A stretch of 32,668 bases of DNA from an uncultured Lachnospiraceae bacterium (GCA_946630035.1 CAMOYN010000003.1:1-32668); one strand, 5' to 3'; positions 1-7,986 are shown, numbered from the stretch's first letter. Notes: generated from the letters alone by a model not told the origin. Translations and numbers: made by a program.

Positions 1-3
1 AGG

Positions 4-134
4 AAGGTGCTTCGCACCTTGCGCGGCGCGGCAAGAACGCCAAGGCGTTCTTGATTGCCCGAACGAAGCGCGTCAACGTCACGAGAAATCATCAGGATTT
101 CTCGTGACGCTGAGCGGTGCCCAAGCAGCTTGGG
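4..134. repeat. Cluster of consecutive intergenic hairpins (4-20, 32-53, 77-109, 120-134)
   Basis: AAGGTGC-TTC-GCACCTT; CAAGAACGCC-AA-GGCGTTCTTG; CGTCACGAGAAATC-ATCAG-GATTTCTCGTGACG (14 bp); CCCAAGC-A-GCTTGGG. All are perfect inverted repeats by eye. Confidence 0.8.
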
Positions 135-254
135 GCGAACCACTTAGAAAATTGTGGCCCCTCCGCTCCGGCTCCGATGAGAACCTGACACGCCTTCTCC
201 GGAAAAAAGAACATCCCGCCTTTAGAGGGCAGAGTTCTGAAGGGAGGGTAGCAA

Positions 255-746
255 ATGGGGTTTGGAAGACATGTGCTCACGGTGGCGGCGGGGATTTTGC
301 TGCTGCTGGGGGTGCCTCTGATGTGCACGGAGAGGGGAAGGGGCCTTCTCCTGTCGGGGGGTGTGGATGCCGTGAGCAGTGCCTCCGTGATTCTGGATCA
401 GCCTTCGGGGGAGTATGTGGTTCTGATCAATGGGGGGATGAGGAAGAGCCAGGAGACTCTGGAGGCCTGGAAGTCCTTTTTCGGAGGCGAGGAGATTGCC
501 TACATCTTCGAGGACATTGCCTGCTCGGTAGCGGCGGGAGACGCAGGAGCTCTGGAAATGGCCCGGAGCTTCCAGTCCCGTCTGCCGGAAAATCAGATGC
601 AGATCCGTACAGAGGACGCCACTCTTCTGATGTCAAGGGCAGATCATGGAAAATTTGATGTGCTGATCATGTCGAAGGAGTTTTCCGAGGCATATCATGG
701 GGAGACAGTGCCGAAAGAAGGACTGGAATGGATCTCCCTGAATTAA
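255..746 (+). CDS. Small membrane-anchored/secreted protein of unknown function, first gene of the fumarate reductase-like operon; contains DAVSSAS
   Basis: GGGAGG RBS 8 nt upstream of ATG; N-terminal hydrophobic segment VLTVAAGILLLLGVPLM; tightly linked to the downstream cytochrome b/FrdA/FrdB genes. Confidence 0.75.
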   Translation: MGFGRHVLTVAAGILLLLGVPLMCTERGRGLLLSGGVDAVSSASVILDQPSGEYVVLINGGMRKSQETLEAWKSFFGGEEIAYIFEDIACSVAAGDAGALEMARSFQSRLPENQMQIRTEDATLLMSRADHGKFDVLIMSKEFSEAYHGETVPKEGLEWISLN

Positions 747-769
747 AATAGAAGGCGAGGAGATCCGGT

Positions 770-1330
770 ATGAGAAAATGGAATGCACGGATCAGTGTTC
801 TGATCATGGTTTTGTTTCTGATTCATGGAATTGCCGGGGGCTTTCAGCTCATGGGCCTGATCCCGGGAGGACAGCCCATTTTCCATGTCATCAGCGTACT
901 TATGGTAATCCTGATTCTGATTCATGCGGGGATTGGCTGTAAGCTGACAGTAGATACGATACGGATCTGCCGGAAAACGGGAGTTTCCTATTTTCGTGAA
1001 AATGCTTTGTTCTGGACCAGGCGGATCAGTGGAGTGGCACTGATGATTCTGGTCTTGTTTCATATCCTCCTGTTCTGGGAAAACGGGGGAGAAGTCCTGC
1101 GCCTCTCTCTGTTTGAGGGGCCACAGCTGGCGGCAAATCTCCTGATGGCGGCTTCACTGGCGGTGCACATTCTGTGCAATATCCGGCCTCTGATGGTTTC
1201 CCTGGGAAAGGAAGGCCGTCATGTGAGCGTCAGGGATATTATGCTGATCCTGGCGGCAGTGCTTCTGTTCTGTACGATTGGCTTTGTGATTTATTATCTT
1301 CGTTGGAACGTTTTCTGGAAATATCGGTAA
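770..1330 (+). CDS. Multi-TM cytochrome b-like membrane protein (putative succinate dehydrogenase/fumarate reductase membrane anchor)
   Basis: About five hydrophobic helices with His residues inside them (LIHG, IFHVI, LIHAG, LFHIL, AVHIL); sits directly upstream of FrdA- and FrdB-like genes. Confidence 0.65.
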   Translation: MRKWNARISVLIMVLFLIHGIAGGFQLMGLIPGGQPIFHVISVLMVILILIHAGIGCKLTVDTIRICRKTGVSYFRENALFWTRRISGVALMILVLFHILLFWENGGEVLRLSLFEGPQLAANLLMAASLAVHILCNIRPLMVSLGKEGRHVSVRDIMLILAAVLLFCTIGFVIYYLRWNVFWKYR

Positions 1331-1388
1331 ACTGTGAATCAGGCATAGTGGTACCTGCGGAAAAGCAGCAGCGTAAGAGGCGGTTAGC

Positions 1389-3017
1389 ATGGATTGTGTG
1401 AATATTATCGGAGCGGGGCTGGCGGGTCTGTCGGCGGCAATGACTCTGGCAAAAAGAAATATACGGTGCCGTCTGGTGTCAGTTCAGTCTTCGGAGCGGG
1501 CGCAGTCTGTCCTGGCAGAGGGCGGAATCAATGGCGCGCTGGACACGATGGGGGAATCGGATGATGTCCGTTTTCACATGGAAGACACTTTAAAGGCGGG
1601 GGTTTATCTGGCGGATCCGGAGGCAGTGCGGGGACTTGCGGAGCATGCGCCGGAGGTGATCCGGATGCTGCGGGATCTGGGGGTTCCTTTTAATACCCTG
1701 GAGAATGGAGAAATCCGCCTGCGTAACTTCGGCGGCCAGAAAAAGAAGAGGACCGCCTATGCCAAGAGCAGCACAGGAAAGATTATTATGTCGGCGATGA
1801 TTGATGCGGTGAGGCGGTATGAAGCGGAGAGCCGGATCCTTCGGATGCCGCATCATGAGTTCCTGAAACTTGCACTCGCGTCTTCGGCGGCAGGGACGGG
1901 TGAGAGGATATGTTCCGGCGCAGTGGTCCGGGATGTCTGGACGGGAGAAGTGGAGGTGCTGCCGGGGCCGGTGATTCTTGCCGTGGGAGGAATGAATGGC
2001 ATGTTTCCGGGGATGACGACGGGAACGACAGCGAATTCGGGGGATGCCGTGGCAGCCGTTTTCCGGCAGGGAGTGCGCCTGGGAAATATGGAAATGATAC
2101 AGTATCATCCTACGACCTTCGGTATTGCAGATAAGCGGTGTCTGGTGACGGAGGCTGCCCGGGGAGAGGGCGGCCGGCTGTTCATTGAAAGAAATGGTGG
2201 CCGCTGGTATTTTATGGAGGAAAAATATCCGGAGCAGGGAAATCTGGCGTCGCGGGATGTCATTTCCCGCCAGATGTATTTTGTGATGCATGATCCTTCC
2301 TGCGGAGGACAGGTCTACCTGGATCTGACGGAGCTGGGGAAGGAGATCTGGCAGCAGCGTCTGCCGGATCTGAGGAAGGAACTGATCCATTATCTGGCCC
2401 TGGATCCGGCGAAATCCCCGATTCCGGTGGAGCCCGGGATTCACTATTTCATGGGCGGCATTGAGGTAGATGTAGGTCATCAGACGAACATCCGCGGGCT
2501 TCTGGCGGCGGGGGAGTGCTGCTGTCAGTACCACGGGGCAAACCGGCTGGGCGGAAATTCCATGCTGGGAGCCTTGTACGGGGGAAGGGTAGCGGCGGAC
2601 TCCGTGGCTGAGCAGGTTATGGAAGGAATCCGGGAAGAAACGGCGGGATCGGAGAAGGTCGGAAGCATGAATGAGGAGCTCAGAGGGGAAGAGAAAGGAA
2701 ATGCTGGGGAAATTTCCCCGGAGCTGGTCCGGCAGATTGCGGTCATCCTGGGAGATTCCTTGGGCATTGTGCGGAAGGGGGAAGCGTTGGAGGAGGCGAG
2801 GATTTCTCTGGAGAAGCTTCTGCCGCAGTGTAACAACGAACGGGAAAGAAACCGTGTGTATCTGGCGCAGGCGATGGTCATATCGGCAGAACTTCGGCGG
2901 GAGAGCCGGGGCGCTCACTACCGGTCGGATTACCCGGAGACGGAAGCCGCCATGGCAAGGCAGACCTGGGCAGAGTGGACTTCCGAAGGTGTGATGGTAC
3001 AGTTTCGTCAGAATTAA
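1389..3017 (+). CDS. FAD-dependent fumarate reductase/succinate dehydrogenase flavoprotein-like subunit
   Basis: GAGLAGLSAA FAD-binding motif, SVLAEGGINGAL, FGGQKKKRTAYAKSSTGK, YHPTT, EAARGEGG, HGANRLGGNSML. Confidence 0.88.
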   Translation: MDCVNIIGAGLAGLSAAMTLAKRNIRCRLVSVQSSERAQSVLAEGGINGALDTMGESDDVRFHMEDTLKAGVYLADPEAVRGLAEHAPEVIRMLRDLGVPFNTLENGEIRLRNFGGQKKKRTAYAKSSTGKIIMSAMIDAVRRYEAESRILRMPHHEFLKLALASSAAGTGERICSGAVVRDVWTGEVEVLPGPVILAVGGMNGMFPGMTTGTTANSGDAVAAVFRQGVRLGNMEMIQYHPTTFGIADKRCLVTEAARGEGGRLFIERNGGRWYFMEEKYPEQGNLASRDVISRQMYFVMHDPSCGGQVYLDLTELGKEIWQQRLPDLRKELIHYLALDPAKSPIPVEPGIHYFMGGIEVDVGHQTNIRGLLAAGECCCQYHGANRLGGNSMLGALYGGRVAADSVAEQVMEGIREETAGSEKVGSMNEELRGEEKGNAGEISPELVRQIAVILGDSLGIVRKGEALEEARISLEKLLPQCNNERERNRVYLAQAMVISAELRRESRGAHYRSDYPETEAAMARQTWAEWTSEGVMVQFRQN

Positions 3018-3030
3018 GGAGGAAACCCGG

Positions 3031-3750
3031 ATGCGGATAGAATTTAAGATCCTGCGGAGAGATTCGGCGGAAACCGCTGCCTGGTGGCAGGGAATTTGCT
3101 TCGAGACGGAAGACGAGAATGCTACCGTGGCGTCAGCTCTGCGAAAAATCAATGAGGCGGGAAATCTGGTGGACACAGAAGGCAGGACCGTAAAGAAAAT
3201 ACTCTGGGAGAACAGCTGTCTGCAGAAAAAGTGCGGTGCCTGTGCGATGGTGATTAATGGGAAGCCGAGATTAGCCTGTGACAGTTTCCTGCGGAATTAT
3301 CAGAAAAAAGGAAGAGGGAAGATTACGCTGGAGCCCCTGCGGAAATTCCCTGTGATTGCGGATCTGATGGTCGACCGGAGTATTTTGTTCGAAAATCTGA
3401 AACAGATGCAGCTCTGGAGCCGGGAGGAGGTCCACCTTACAGAAAAGCAGCGGGAGACGGCCTACGATGCTTCCCGGTGTCTGCAGTGTGGCTGTTGCCT
3501 GGAAATCTGCCCGAACTACCTTCCGGGAGAGTCATTCTTCGGGGCGGCAGGATTTGTTCCGGCGGCCCGGCTGATTGCGTCGCTGGAGGGAGAGGAGAAA
3601 CAAAAACTGCAGAAAGCCTACCGGGAGCATGTGTTTGCCGGGTGCGGGAAGTCCCTCGCCTGTGCAGACATCTGTCCCGCCGGGATTGAAGTGGAACGTC
3701 TCCTGGTTCGGTCCAATGCGGTCGCGGTATGGAAGAAATCGTTATTTTGA
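3031..3750 (+). CDS. Fumarate reductase/succinate dehydrogenase iron-sulfur subunit-like protein
   Basis: 2Fe-2S motif CLQKKCGACAM...LAC; CLQCGCCLEICP; CGKSLACADICP (Cx5Cx3CP). Confidence 0.88.
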   Translation: MRIEFKILRRDSAETAAWWQGICFETEDENATVASALRKINEAGNLVDTEGRTVKKILWENSCLQKKCGACAMVINGKPRLACDSFLRNYQKKGRGKITLEPLRKFPVIADLMVDRSILFENLKQMQLWSREEVHLTEKQRETAYDASRCLQCGCCLEICPNYLPGESFFGAAGFVPAARLIASLEGEEKQKLQKAYREHVFAGCGKSLACADICPAGIEVERLLVRSNAVAVWKKSLF

Positions 3751-4173
3751 TGAGGATTCCCTGGTGTACTGAAGACAGCGATTGGCCAGACGCACCCAGT
3801 GTCTGCTGTCTTCTTCCCCCAGCCAGGTGAGAAGGTTCTTCCGTTCCTCTCTCAGCTGCTGCCTCAGTTCCAGCGCTCTCTGAACTCCCTTCTCCGTCAG
3901 ACGGACATGCACTTTGCGTTTATCACCCCCGTCCCGCAGGCGTGAAATCAGATCTTTCTTTTCCAGTGCTTTCAGAATATTGGCGATCCGGCCGGTGGTC
4001 AGTCCGGTCTTCGCCAGCAGTTCCCCGGGCAGCATCTCCTGGTCGTTGGCCAGCAGACAGAGTAAAATACCGTCCTCCCCGGATGTGGAAAAACGCGCAC
4101 CCAGCTGGAAGGATTCCCGAAAATACTCTTCATGCATCTGATTGTATTCCTCGACTCGCTTATCAATACTCAT
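3742..4173 (-). CDS. MarR-family transcriptional regulator
   Basis: wHTH: GELLAKTGLTTGRIANILKALEKKDLISRLRDGGDKRKVHVRLTEKG. 3' end overlaps the frdB-like gene by 9 nt (convergent). Confidence 0.85.
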   Translation of the reverse strand: MSIDKRVEEYNQMHEEYFRESFQLGARFSTSGEDGILLCLLANDQEMLPGELLAKTGLTTGRIANILKALEKKDLISRLRDGGDKRKVHVRLTEKGVQRALELRQQLREERKNLLTWLGEEDSRHWVRLANRCLQYTRESSSK

Positions 4174-4197
4174 GAATATACCCGCAGATTCATCACT

Positions 4198-4241
4198 TGG
4201 TTAGTTTACTACATATAACAAATGATATTTTAGCCTAACCA
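4198..4241. promoter_or_regulatory. Candidate regulator operator(s) in the marR-apbE divergent region
   Basis: TAGT-TT-ACTA (4202-4211) and inverted TGGTTAG...CTAACCA flanking an AT-rich stretch immediately upstream of marR. Confidence 0.4.
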
Positions 4242-4283
4242 GATTTTCGTGTCAATCTGCCCTGTCCGGCTATTGATTTTATC

Positions 4284-4302
4284 GAAAATGATTCTCATTA
4301 AT
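4284..4302. promoter_or_regulatory. Fur-like box
   Basis: GAAAATGATTCTCATTAAT; core AATGA-TTC-TCATT is a perfect 5-3-5 inverted repeat. 14/19 match to the classical GATAATGATAATCATTATC by hand count. Confidence 0.5.
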
Positions 4303-4452
4303 ATAGGTAGAAACAGCAACCGGAGCCTGTCCGCGGGATTGGTAGTTGCGAAAAAAACTAAGAGCCATTATAATCTCTATGCTGATGTGTTTATCTCGGA
4401 AGCAGATAAGACTCCCATCTCTGCAGGTGGAAATAACGAGAGGAGTATATCA

Positions 4453-5568
4453 TTGAAAATGAAAATAAAAATCCCGCTTATATTGTGTGCTGTGTGTCTG
4501 ATGGCGGGCTGCAGTCCGGGCAGGAGCACCACACCGGAGACCTCCGCCGGAGCCGGGGAAAGCACCATGGCAGAAAAAGCTTCCGAGGCTTCGGAGAAGG
4601 AACCGGTGGAGGAGGGGGCTGAGACAGAGGCGGTGAAGGAACTCTTTGCCATGGACACTTACATGACGATTCGTACCGTTGGTGCCCGGGCGGAGGAGGC
4701 GGCCGAAGCTGCGGCGAAGGAGATTGCGCGTCTGGATGCGCTCCTCTCCACCGGCAGCGAGACCAGCGAAATCTCTGTTCTGAACCGGGAGACAACCGGC
4801 CAGGTGTCTGAGGATACGCTGATTCTGGTGGAGCGTGCGAAGGAATTCTGGCAGGAGACAGAAGGGGCCTTCGACATCACGGTGTATCCGCTGATGGAAA
4901 CCTGGGGATTTACCAGCGGGGAGTACCGTGTCCCGACGGAATCGGAACTGACGGATCTGCTGCAGCATGTGGACATGAATGCGGTACAGATCGACCAGGA
5001 AAACAGTCAGATATCCTTTTCCGATGAGAATGTCCGGATCGACCTGGGCGGTATTGCCAAGGGATATACCTCGGCTCGTCTGATGGATCTGTTCCGGGAA
5101 TATGATCTGAAACACGCGATCGTGAGCCTCGGAGGCAATGTGCAGGTGCTGGGGGACAAGCCCGATGGCAGTGCCTGGCGGATCGGAATTGAAGATCCCA
5201 GCGGATCCAGGGACTATCTGGGCGTTTTGGAGACAAAAGACCGGGCCGTGATCACATCCGGCGGCTACGAGAGATATTTCGAGCAGGACGGAAAACATTA
5301 TCATCACATTCTGGATCCCTCGACCGGCTATCCCGCCGAGAGCGGACTGATCTCCGTGACCATTGTGAGTGAAGACGGAACGATGGCCGACGCCCTCTCC
5401 ACCTCCCTGTTTGTCATGGGAAAAGATAAGGCCATCGCATTCTGGCAGAACCATGCAGATACCTTCGAGATGATCCTGCAGGAAGAGGATGGAACTCTGG
5501 TGATCAGCGAAGGGCTGAAAGATGCCTTCTCCACGGATATAAAGGCAGAGTTTGTATCGCGGAAATAA
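4453..5568 (+). CDS. apbE: ApbE family FAD:protein FMN transferase, lipoprotein
   Basis: AMDTYMTIRTVGARA, FDITVYPLMETWGF, RIDLGGIAKGYTS, HAIVSLGGNVQVLG, HHILDPSTGYPA, TMADALSTSLFVMG. Lipobox LMAGC. AGGAG RBS before TTG 4453 (alternative ATG 4459); the longer ORF start at 4249 is not supported. Confidence 0.93.
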   Translation: MKMKIKIPLILCAVCLMAGCSPGRSTTPETSAGAGESTMAEKASEASEKEPVEEGAETEAVKELFAMDTYMTIRTVGARAEEAAEAAAKEIARLDALLSTGSETSEISVLNRETTGQVSEDTLILVERAKEFWQETEGAFDITVYPLMETWGFTSGEYRVPTESELTDLLQHVDMNAVQIDQENSQISFSDENVRIDLGGIAKGYTSARLMDLFREYDLKHAIVSLGGNVQVLGDKPDGSAWRIGIEDPSGSRDYLGVLETKDRAVITSGGYERYFEQDGKHYHHILDPSTGYPAESGLISVTIVSEDGTMADALSTSLFVMGKDKAIAFWQNHADTFEMILQEEDGTLVISEGLKDAFSTDIKAEFVSRK

Positions 5569-5584
5569 AGAATCTGCTGTGCCA

Positions 5585-5603
5585 TTTGAGAAAATATCTC
5601 AAA
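5585..5603. terminator. Short inverted repeat downstream of apbE (weak terminator or operator)
   Basis: TTTGAGA-AAATA-TCTCAAA. Confidence 0.3.
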
Positions 5604-5628
5604 GCCTGTAAATGGGGACCGGTTTTCA

Positions 5629-5657
5629 TTGACGTAAAAAATATGAAATGATAGAAT
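5629..5657 (+). promoter_or_regulatory. Sigma-A type promoter
   Basis: TTGACG (5629-5634), 17-nt spacer, TAGAAT (5652-5657). Confidence 0.7.
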
Positions 5658-5659
5658 AC

Positions 5660-5710
5660 GAGTGGTTAGACAATGCAAACAAATGTAAGTCTAGCCACTC
5701 TTTCTATTTT
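5660..5710 (+). promoter_or_regulatory. 5' leader stem-loop followed by U-rich tract (possible attenuator, operator or 5' stabiliser)
   Basis: GAGTGGTTAGAC (5660-5671) / GTCTAGCCACTC (5689-5700), 12 bp with one G:U, then TTTCTATTTT; AGGAGG RBS follows at 5715. Confidence 0.5.
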
Positions 5711-5728
5711 ATACAGGAGGAAAACGTG

Positions 5729-7873
5729 ATGAAACAAAGTATTAGACGTCTGCTTGCCGGTGTGTTTATGGCCGGACTGGCATTTTCCCTTGCCCCTAAA
5801 ACGGCTCAGGCAGCAGAGAAGTATGTGCTGATGAATATTCCCTACGGAGAGTTTTATGAAGCCGAGGGAGTGTCCGGAGTAGATGCCGTGACATCTGCCA
5901 CGAAGAACAAACCCCGTACAGGAACACTGGCCGGAGGATCCTATCATGTAAATGCGGACGGCACCGATATCACAGGTGTCACTTATCCGGTAAAAGTGGA
6001 GGATGACACCATTCTGGCAAACTACACCGAAATCACAGAGGAGAGTTCGGTAGACATCACTGTTACGAACCGCGGTACGACTACTACGACGACCTACAGC
6101 GGGAAAGAGGCCCTCTTTGAAGCCCCGAGCTATGCCTACTATGTGCTGAGTGAGAAACCTTCTCACTATAAGACGCTGAAGGCCGATGGCAGTTTCTCGG
6201 CTGTGCAGGGAGAGACATTTACTACGGTCTATACGGCATCGGCCGATGTGACAGTGGGAGCCCGGCATGCAGATATTGAAATCGCCCTCAGCGGAACTGC
6301 GGGAATTGCCCAGGGAGATGCGGTGTCCGGTATTGTGCTGACCGATTCCGACGGGAAAAAGTACGCTCTGCGGCATATCGTAAATATCTGGCGGACGACC
6401 GAGATCGGCTGGAACCTGTCCGATTTTGATCTGAACGGCAAGACCATTACCAATGTCCGCTATTATACTCCCACTTCCGTGATTGATTATCCTCTGAACA
6501 TCCGTATCGGTAGTTCCGGATATGTTCTGATGAACATCCCTTACGACAAATTCTATGAGGGAGAAGGAGTTCCGGGGGTGGATGCCGTTACTTCCGCAAC
6601 GAAGAGCAAACCCAGGGCGGGTACCCTGGCCGGAGGATCTTACCATGTGAATTCCGATGGCAGCGACATCACAGGAATCACTTATCCGGTGTTCGTAAAA
6701 GATATGTCTGCACTGCAGAATTACACCCAGGTCACCGATGAAAACTCCCTGACCATCACGGTGAAACTTCGCGGCCAGGAAAATACTACGACCTATACCG
6801 GTAAGGAGACCTTGTTCGAAGCCCCCAGCTATGCTTACTATGTATTAAATGAGAAGCCGGCCCGTTACAAGGTTATGAATGAGGATGGAAGTTTCTCCGT
6901 TGTCAACGGCAGAGCCGCTTCTGTTGAAGGCGCGACCGGCGAGGTGACCATCGGCGCAAGACATGCCGATGTCGAAGTGAGCCTCAGCGGTACCACCGGA
7001 ATTGAAAAAGGAGATACCGTATCCGCCATTATCATGACGGATTCCGACGGAAAACAGTACGGTCTGCGTCACATCGCGAATATCTGGCGCGGCACCGAGA
7101 TCGGCTGGAGCAACTCGGAAATGGATATGACCGGAAAGACGATCAAAAATCTCCGTTACTATACACAGGATGCCGTGATCGATTTCCCGGTGGAAATCCC
7201 GATTGTCGAAAAACAGGAAGAGCCGAGTTCGGAAGAACCGACCTCCGAAGAGCCGACCTCCGAGGAACCGTCCTCGGAAGAACCGACCAGCGAAGAACCT
7301 GGCTCGGAAGAACCGACCTCTGAGGAACCGGTTCGCGAAAAGGAGATCGTCAAGGGAAAGATTTACACCGTAGATGACATGTTCTATCGCGTAACCGATG
7401 CAGGTAAAAATGGAAAAGGCACCGTGACCCTCATCAAAGCCTCCGAGGCAAAGAAAAATAAGATGAAGAGTGTTTCCATGCGCAGAACCGTAAAGATTTA
7501 CGGGAAGACCTTCTATATTACAGCCATCGGCAACAATGCTTTCCGCGGATTTACCAAACTGCAGGTGGTAAATATCGGAAATGGCGTAAAGAAAATCGGA
7601 AAGAGAGCGTTTGCCCAGAATCCCGCCCTGCAGACCGTCGTGATCGGAAAGAGCGTCGATACAATCGGTAAACTGGCCTTCAGCGGCTGTGATAACCTCT
7701 CCTCCCTTACGATCAAAACTACGAATCTGACGAAAGAGAAGGTAGAGGCCAAAGCCTTCGCAGGTACACCGGAGAACCTGGAAGTCCGGGTTGCCAGAAA
7801 AGTACTGAAAGCCTATAAGAAACTGTTGGTAGAAAAAGGTATTTCCGGGAATGCGGTCATTGCCTCCAGATAA
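5729..7873 (+). CDS. Secreted protein with two Tp47-domain-like repeats each bearing DAVTSATK, an SEEPT linker, and a C-terminal BspA-like leucine-rich repeat region
   Basis: AGGAGG RBS at 5715; signal peptide MKQSIRRLLAGVFMAGLAFSLAPKTAQA. YVLMNIPYxxFYExEGVxGVDAVTSATKxKPRxGTLAGGSYHVNxDGxDITGxTYPV occurs twice (from ~5822 and ~6521). C-term: IGNNAFRGFTKLQVVNIGNGVKKIGKRAF. Confidence 0.85.
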   Translation: MKQSIRRLLAGVFMAGLAFSLAPKTAQAAEKYVLMNIPYGEFYEAEGVSGVDAVTSATKNKPRTGTLAGGSYHVNADGTDITGVTYPVKVEDDTILANYTEITEESSVDITVTNRGTTTTTTYSGKEALFEAPSYAYYVLSEKPSHYKTLKADGSFSAVQGETFTTVYTASADVTVGARHADIEIALSGTAGIAQGDAVSGIVLTDSDGKKYALRHIVNIWRTTEIGWNLSDFDLNGKTITNVRYYTPTSVIDYPLNIRIGSSGYVLMNIPYDKFYEGEGVPGVDAVTSATKSKPRAGTLAGGSYHVNSDGSDITGITYPVFVKDMSALQNYTQVTDENSLTITVKLRGQENTTTYTGKETLFEAPSYAYYVLNEKPARYKVMNEDGSFSVVNGRAASVEGATGEVTIGARHADVEVSLSGTTGIEKGDTVSAIIMTDSDGKQYGLRHIANIWRGTEIGWSNSEMDMTGKTIKNLRYYTQDAVIDFPVEIPIVEKQEEPSSEEPTSEEPTSEEPSSEEPTSEEPGSEEPTSEEPVREKEIVKGKIYTVDDMFYRVTDAGKNGKGTVTLIKASEAKKNKMKSVSMRRTVKIYGKTFYITAIGNNAFRGFTKLQVVNIGNGVKKIGKRAFAQNPALQTVVIGKSVDTIGKLAFSGCDNLSSLTIKTTNLTKEKVEAKAFAGTPENLEVRVARKVLKAYKKLLVEKGISGNAVIASR
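7220..7335 (+). repeat. Coding tandem repeat (SEEPT)n linker
   Basis: Translation SSEEPTSEEPTSEEPSSEEPTSEEPGSEEPTSEEP. Confidence 0.85.
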
Positions 7874-7926
7874 CGCATTTCATCTCCTTCCGAGATAAAC
7901 GCTCCGCGGGGATGCGCACGTGTGCG

Positions 7927-7986
7927 GTGCGGAAGGTGCCATACGGCACCCCGCACACGGCGCGCAAGACTCGCAAGCGAGTCTTG
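7927..7986. repeat. Structured intergenic element with two hairpins, related to 32-53
   Basis: GTGCGG-aa-GGTGCC-ATAC-GGCACC-CCGCAC; CAAGACTCGC-AA-GCGAGTCTTG. Confidence 0.7.

Noticed and set aside
4-134. Hairpin cluster as a CRISPR array or tRNA
   Set aside because: Hairpins differ in sequence and spacing; no repeat-spacer pattern and no cloverleaf or CCA end.
104-658. 184-aa ORF overlapping the first gene in another frame
   Set aside because: Starts within the hairpin cluster, lacks an RBS, and overlaps the better supported 255..746 ORF.
1590-3176. Long minus-strand ORF (528 aa) opposite the FrdA-like gene
   Set aside because: Shadow ORF of a high-GC coding gene; no family motifs and His/Arg/Pro-rich composition typical of antisense translation.
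4249-4452. N-terminal 68-aa extension of the ApbE ORF
   Set aside because: Covers the Fur-like box and intergenic promoter region; the RBS plus signal peptide/lipobox support a start at 4453/4459.
7220-7335. SEEPT repeat as a possible CRISPR or mobile element
   Set aside because: Imperfect 15-nt coding repeat forming a linker within one ORF.
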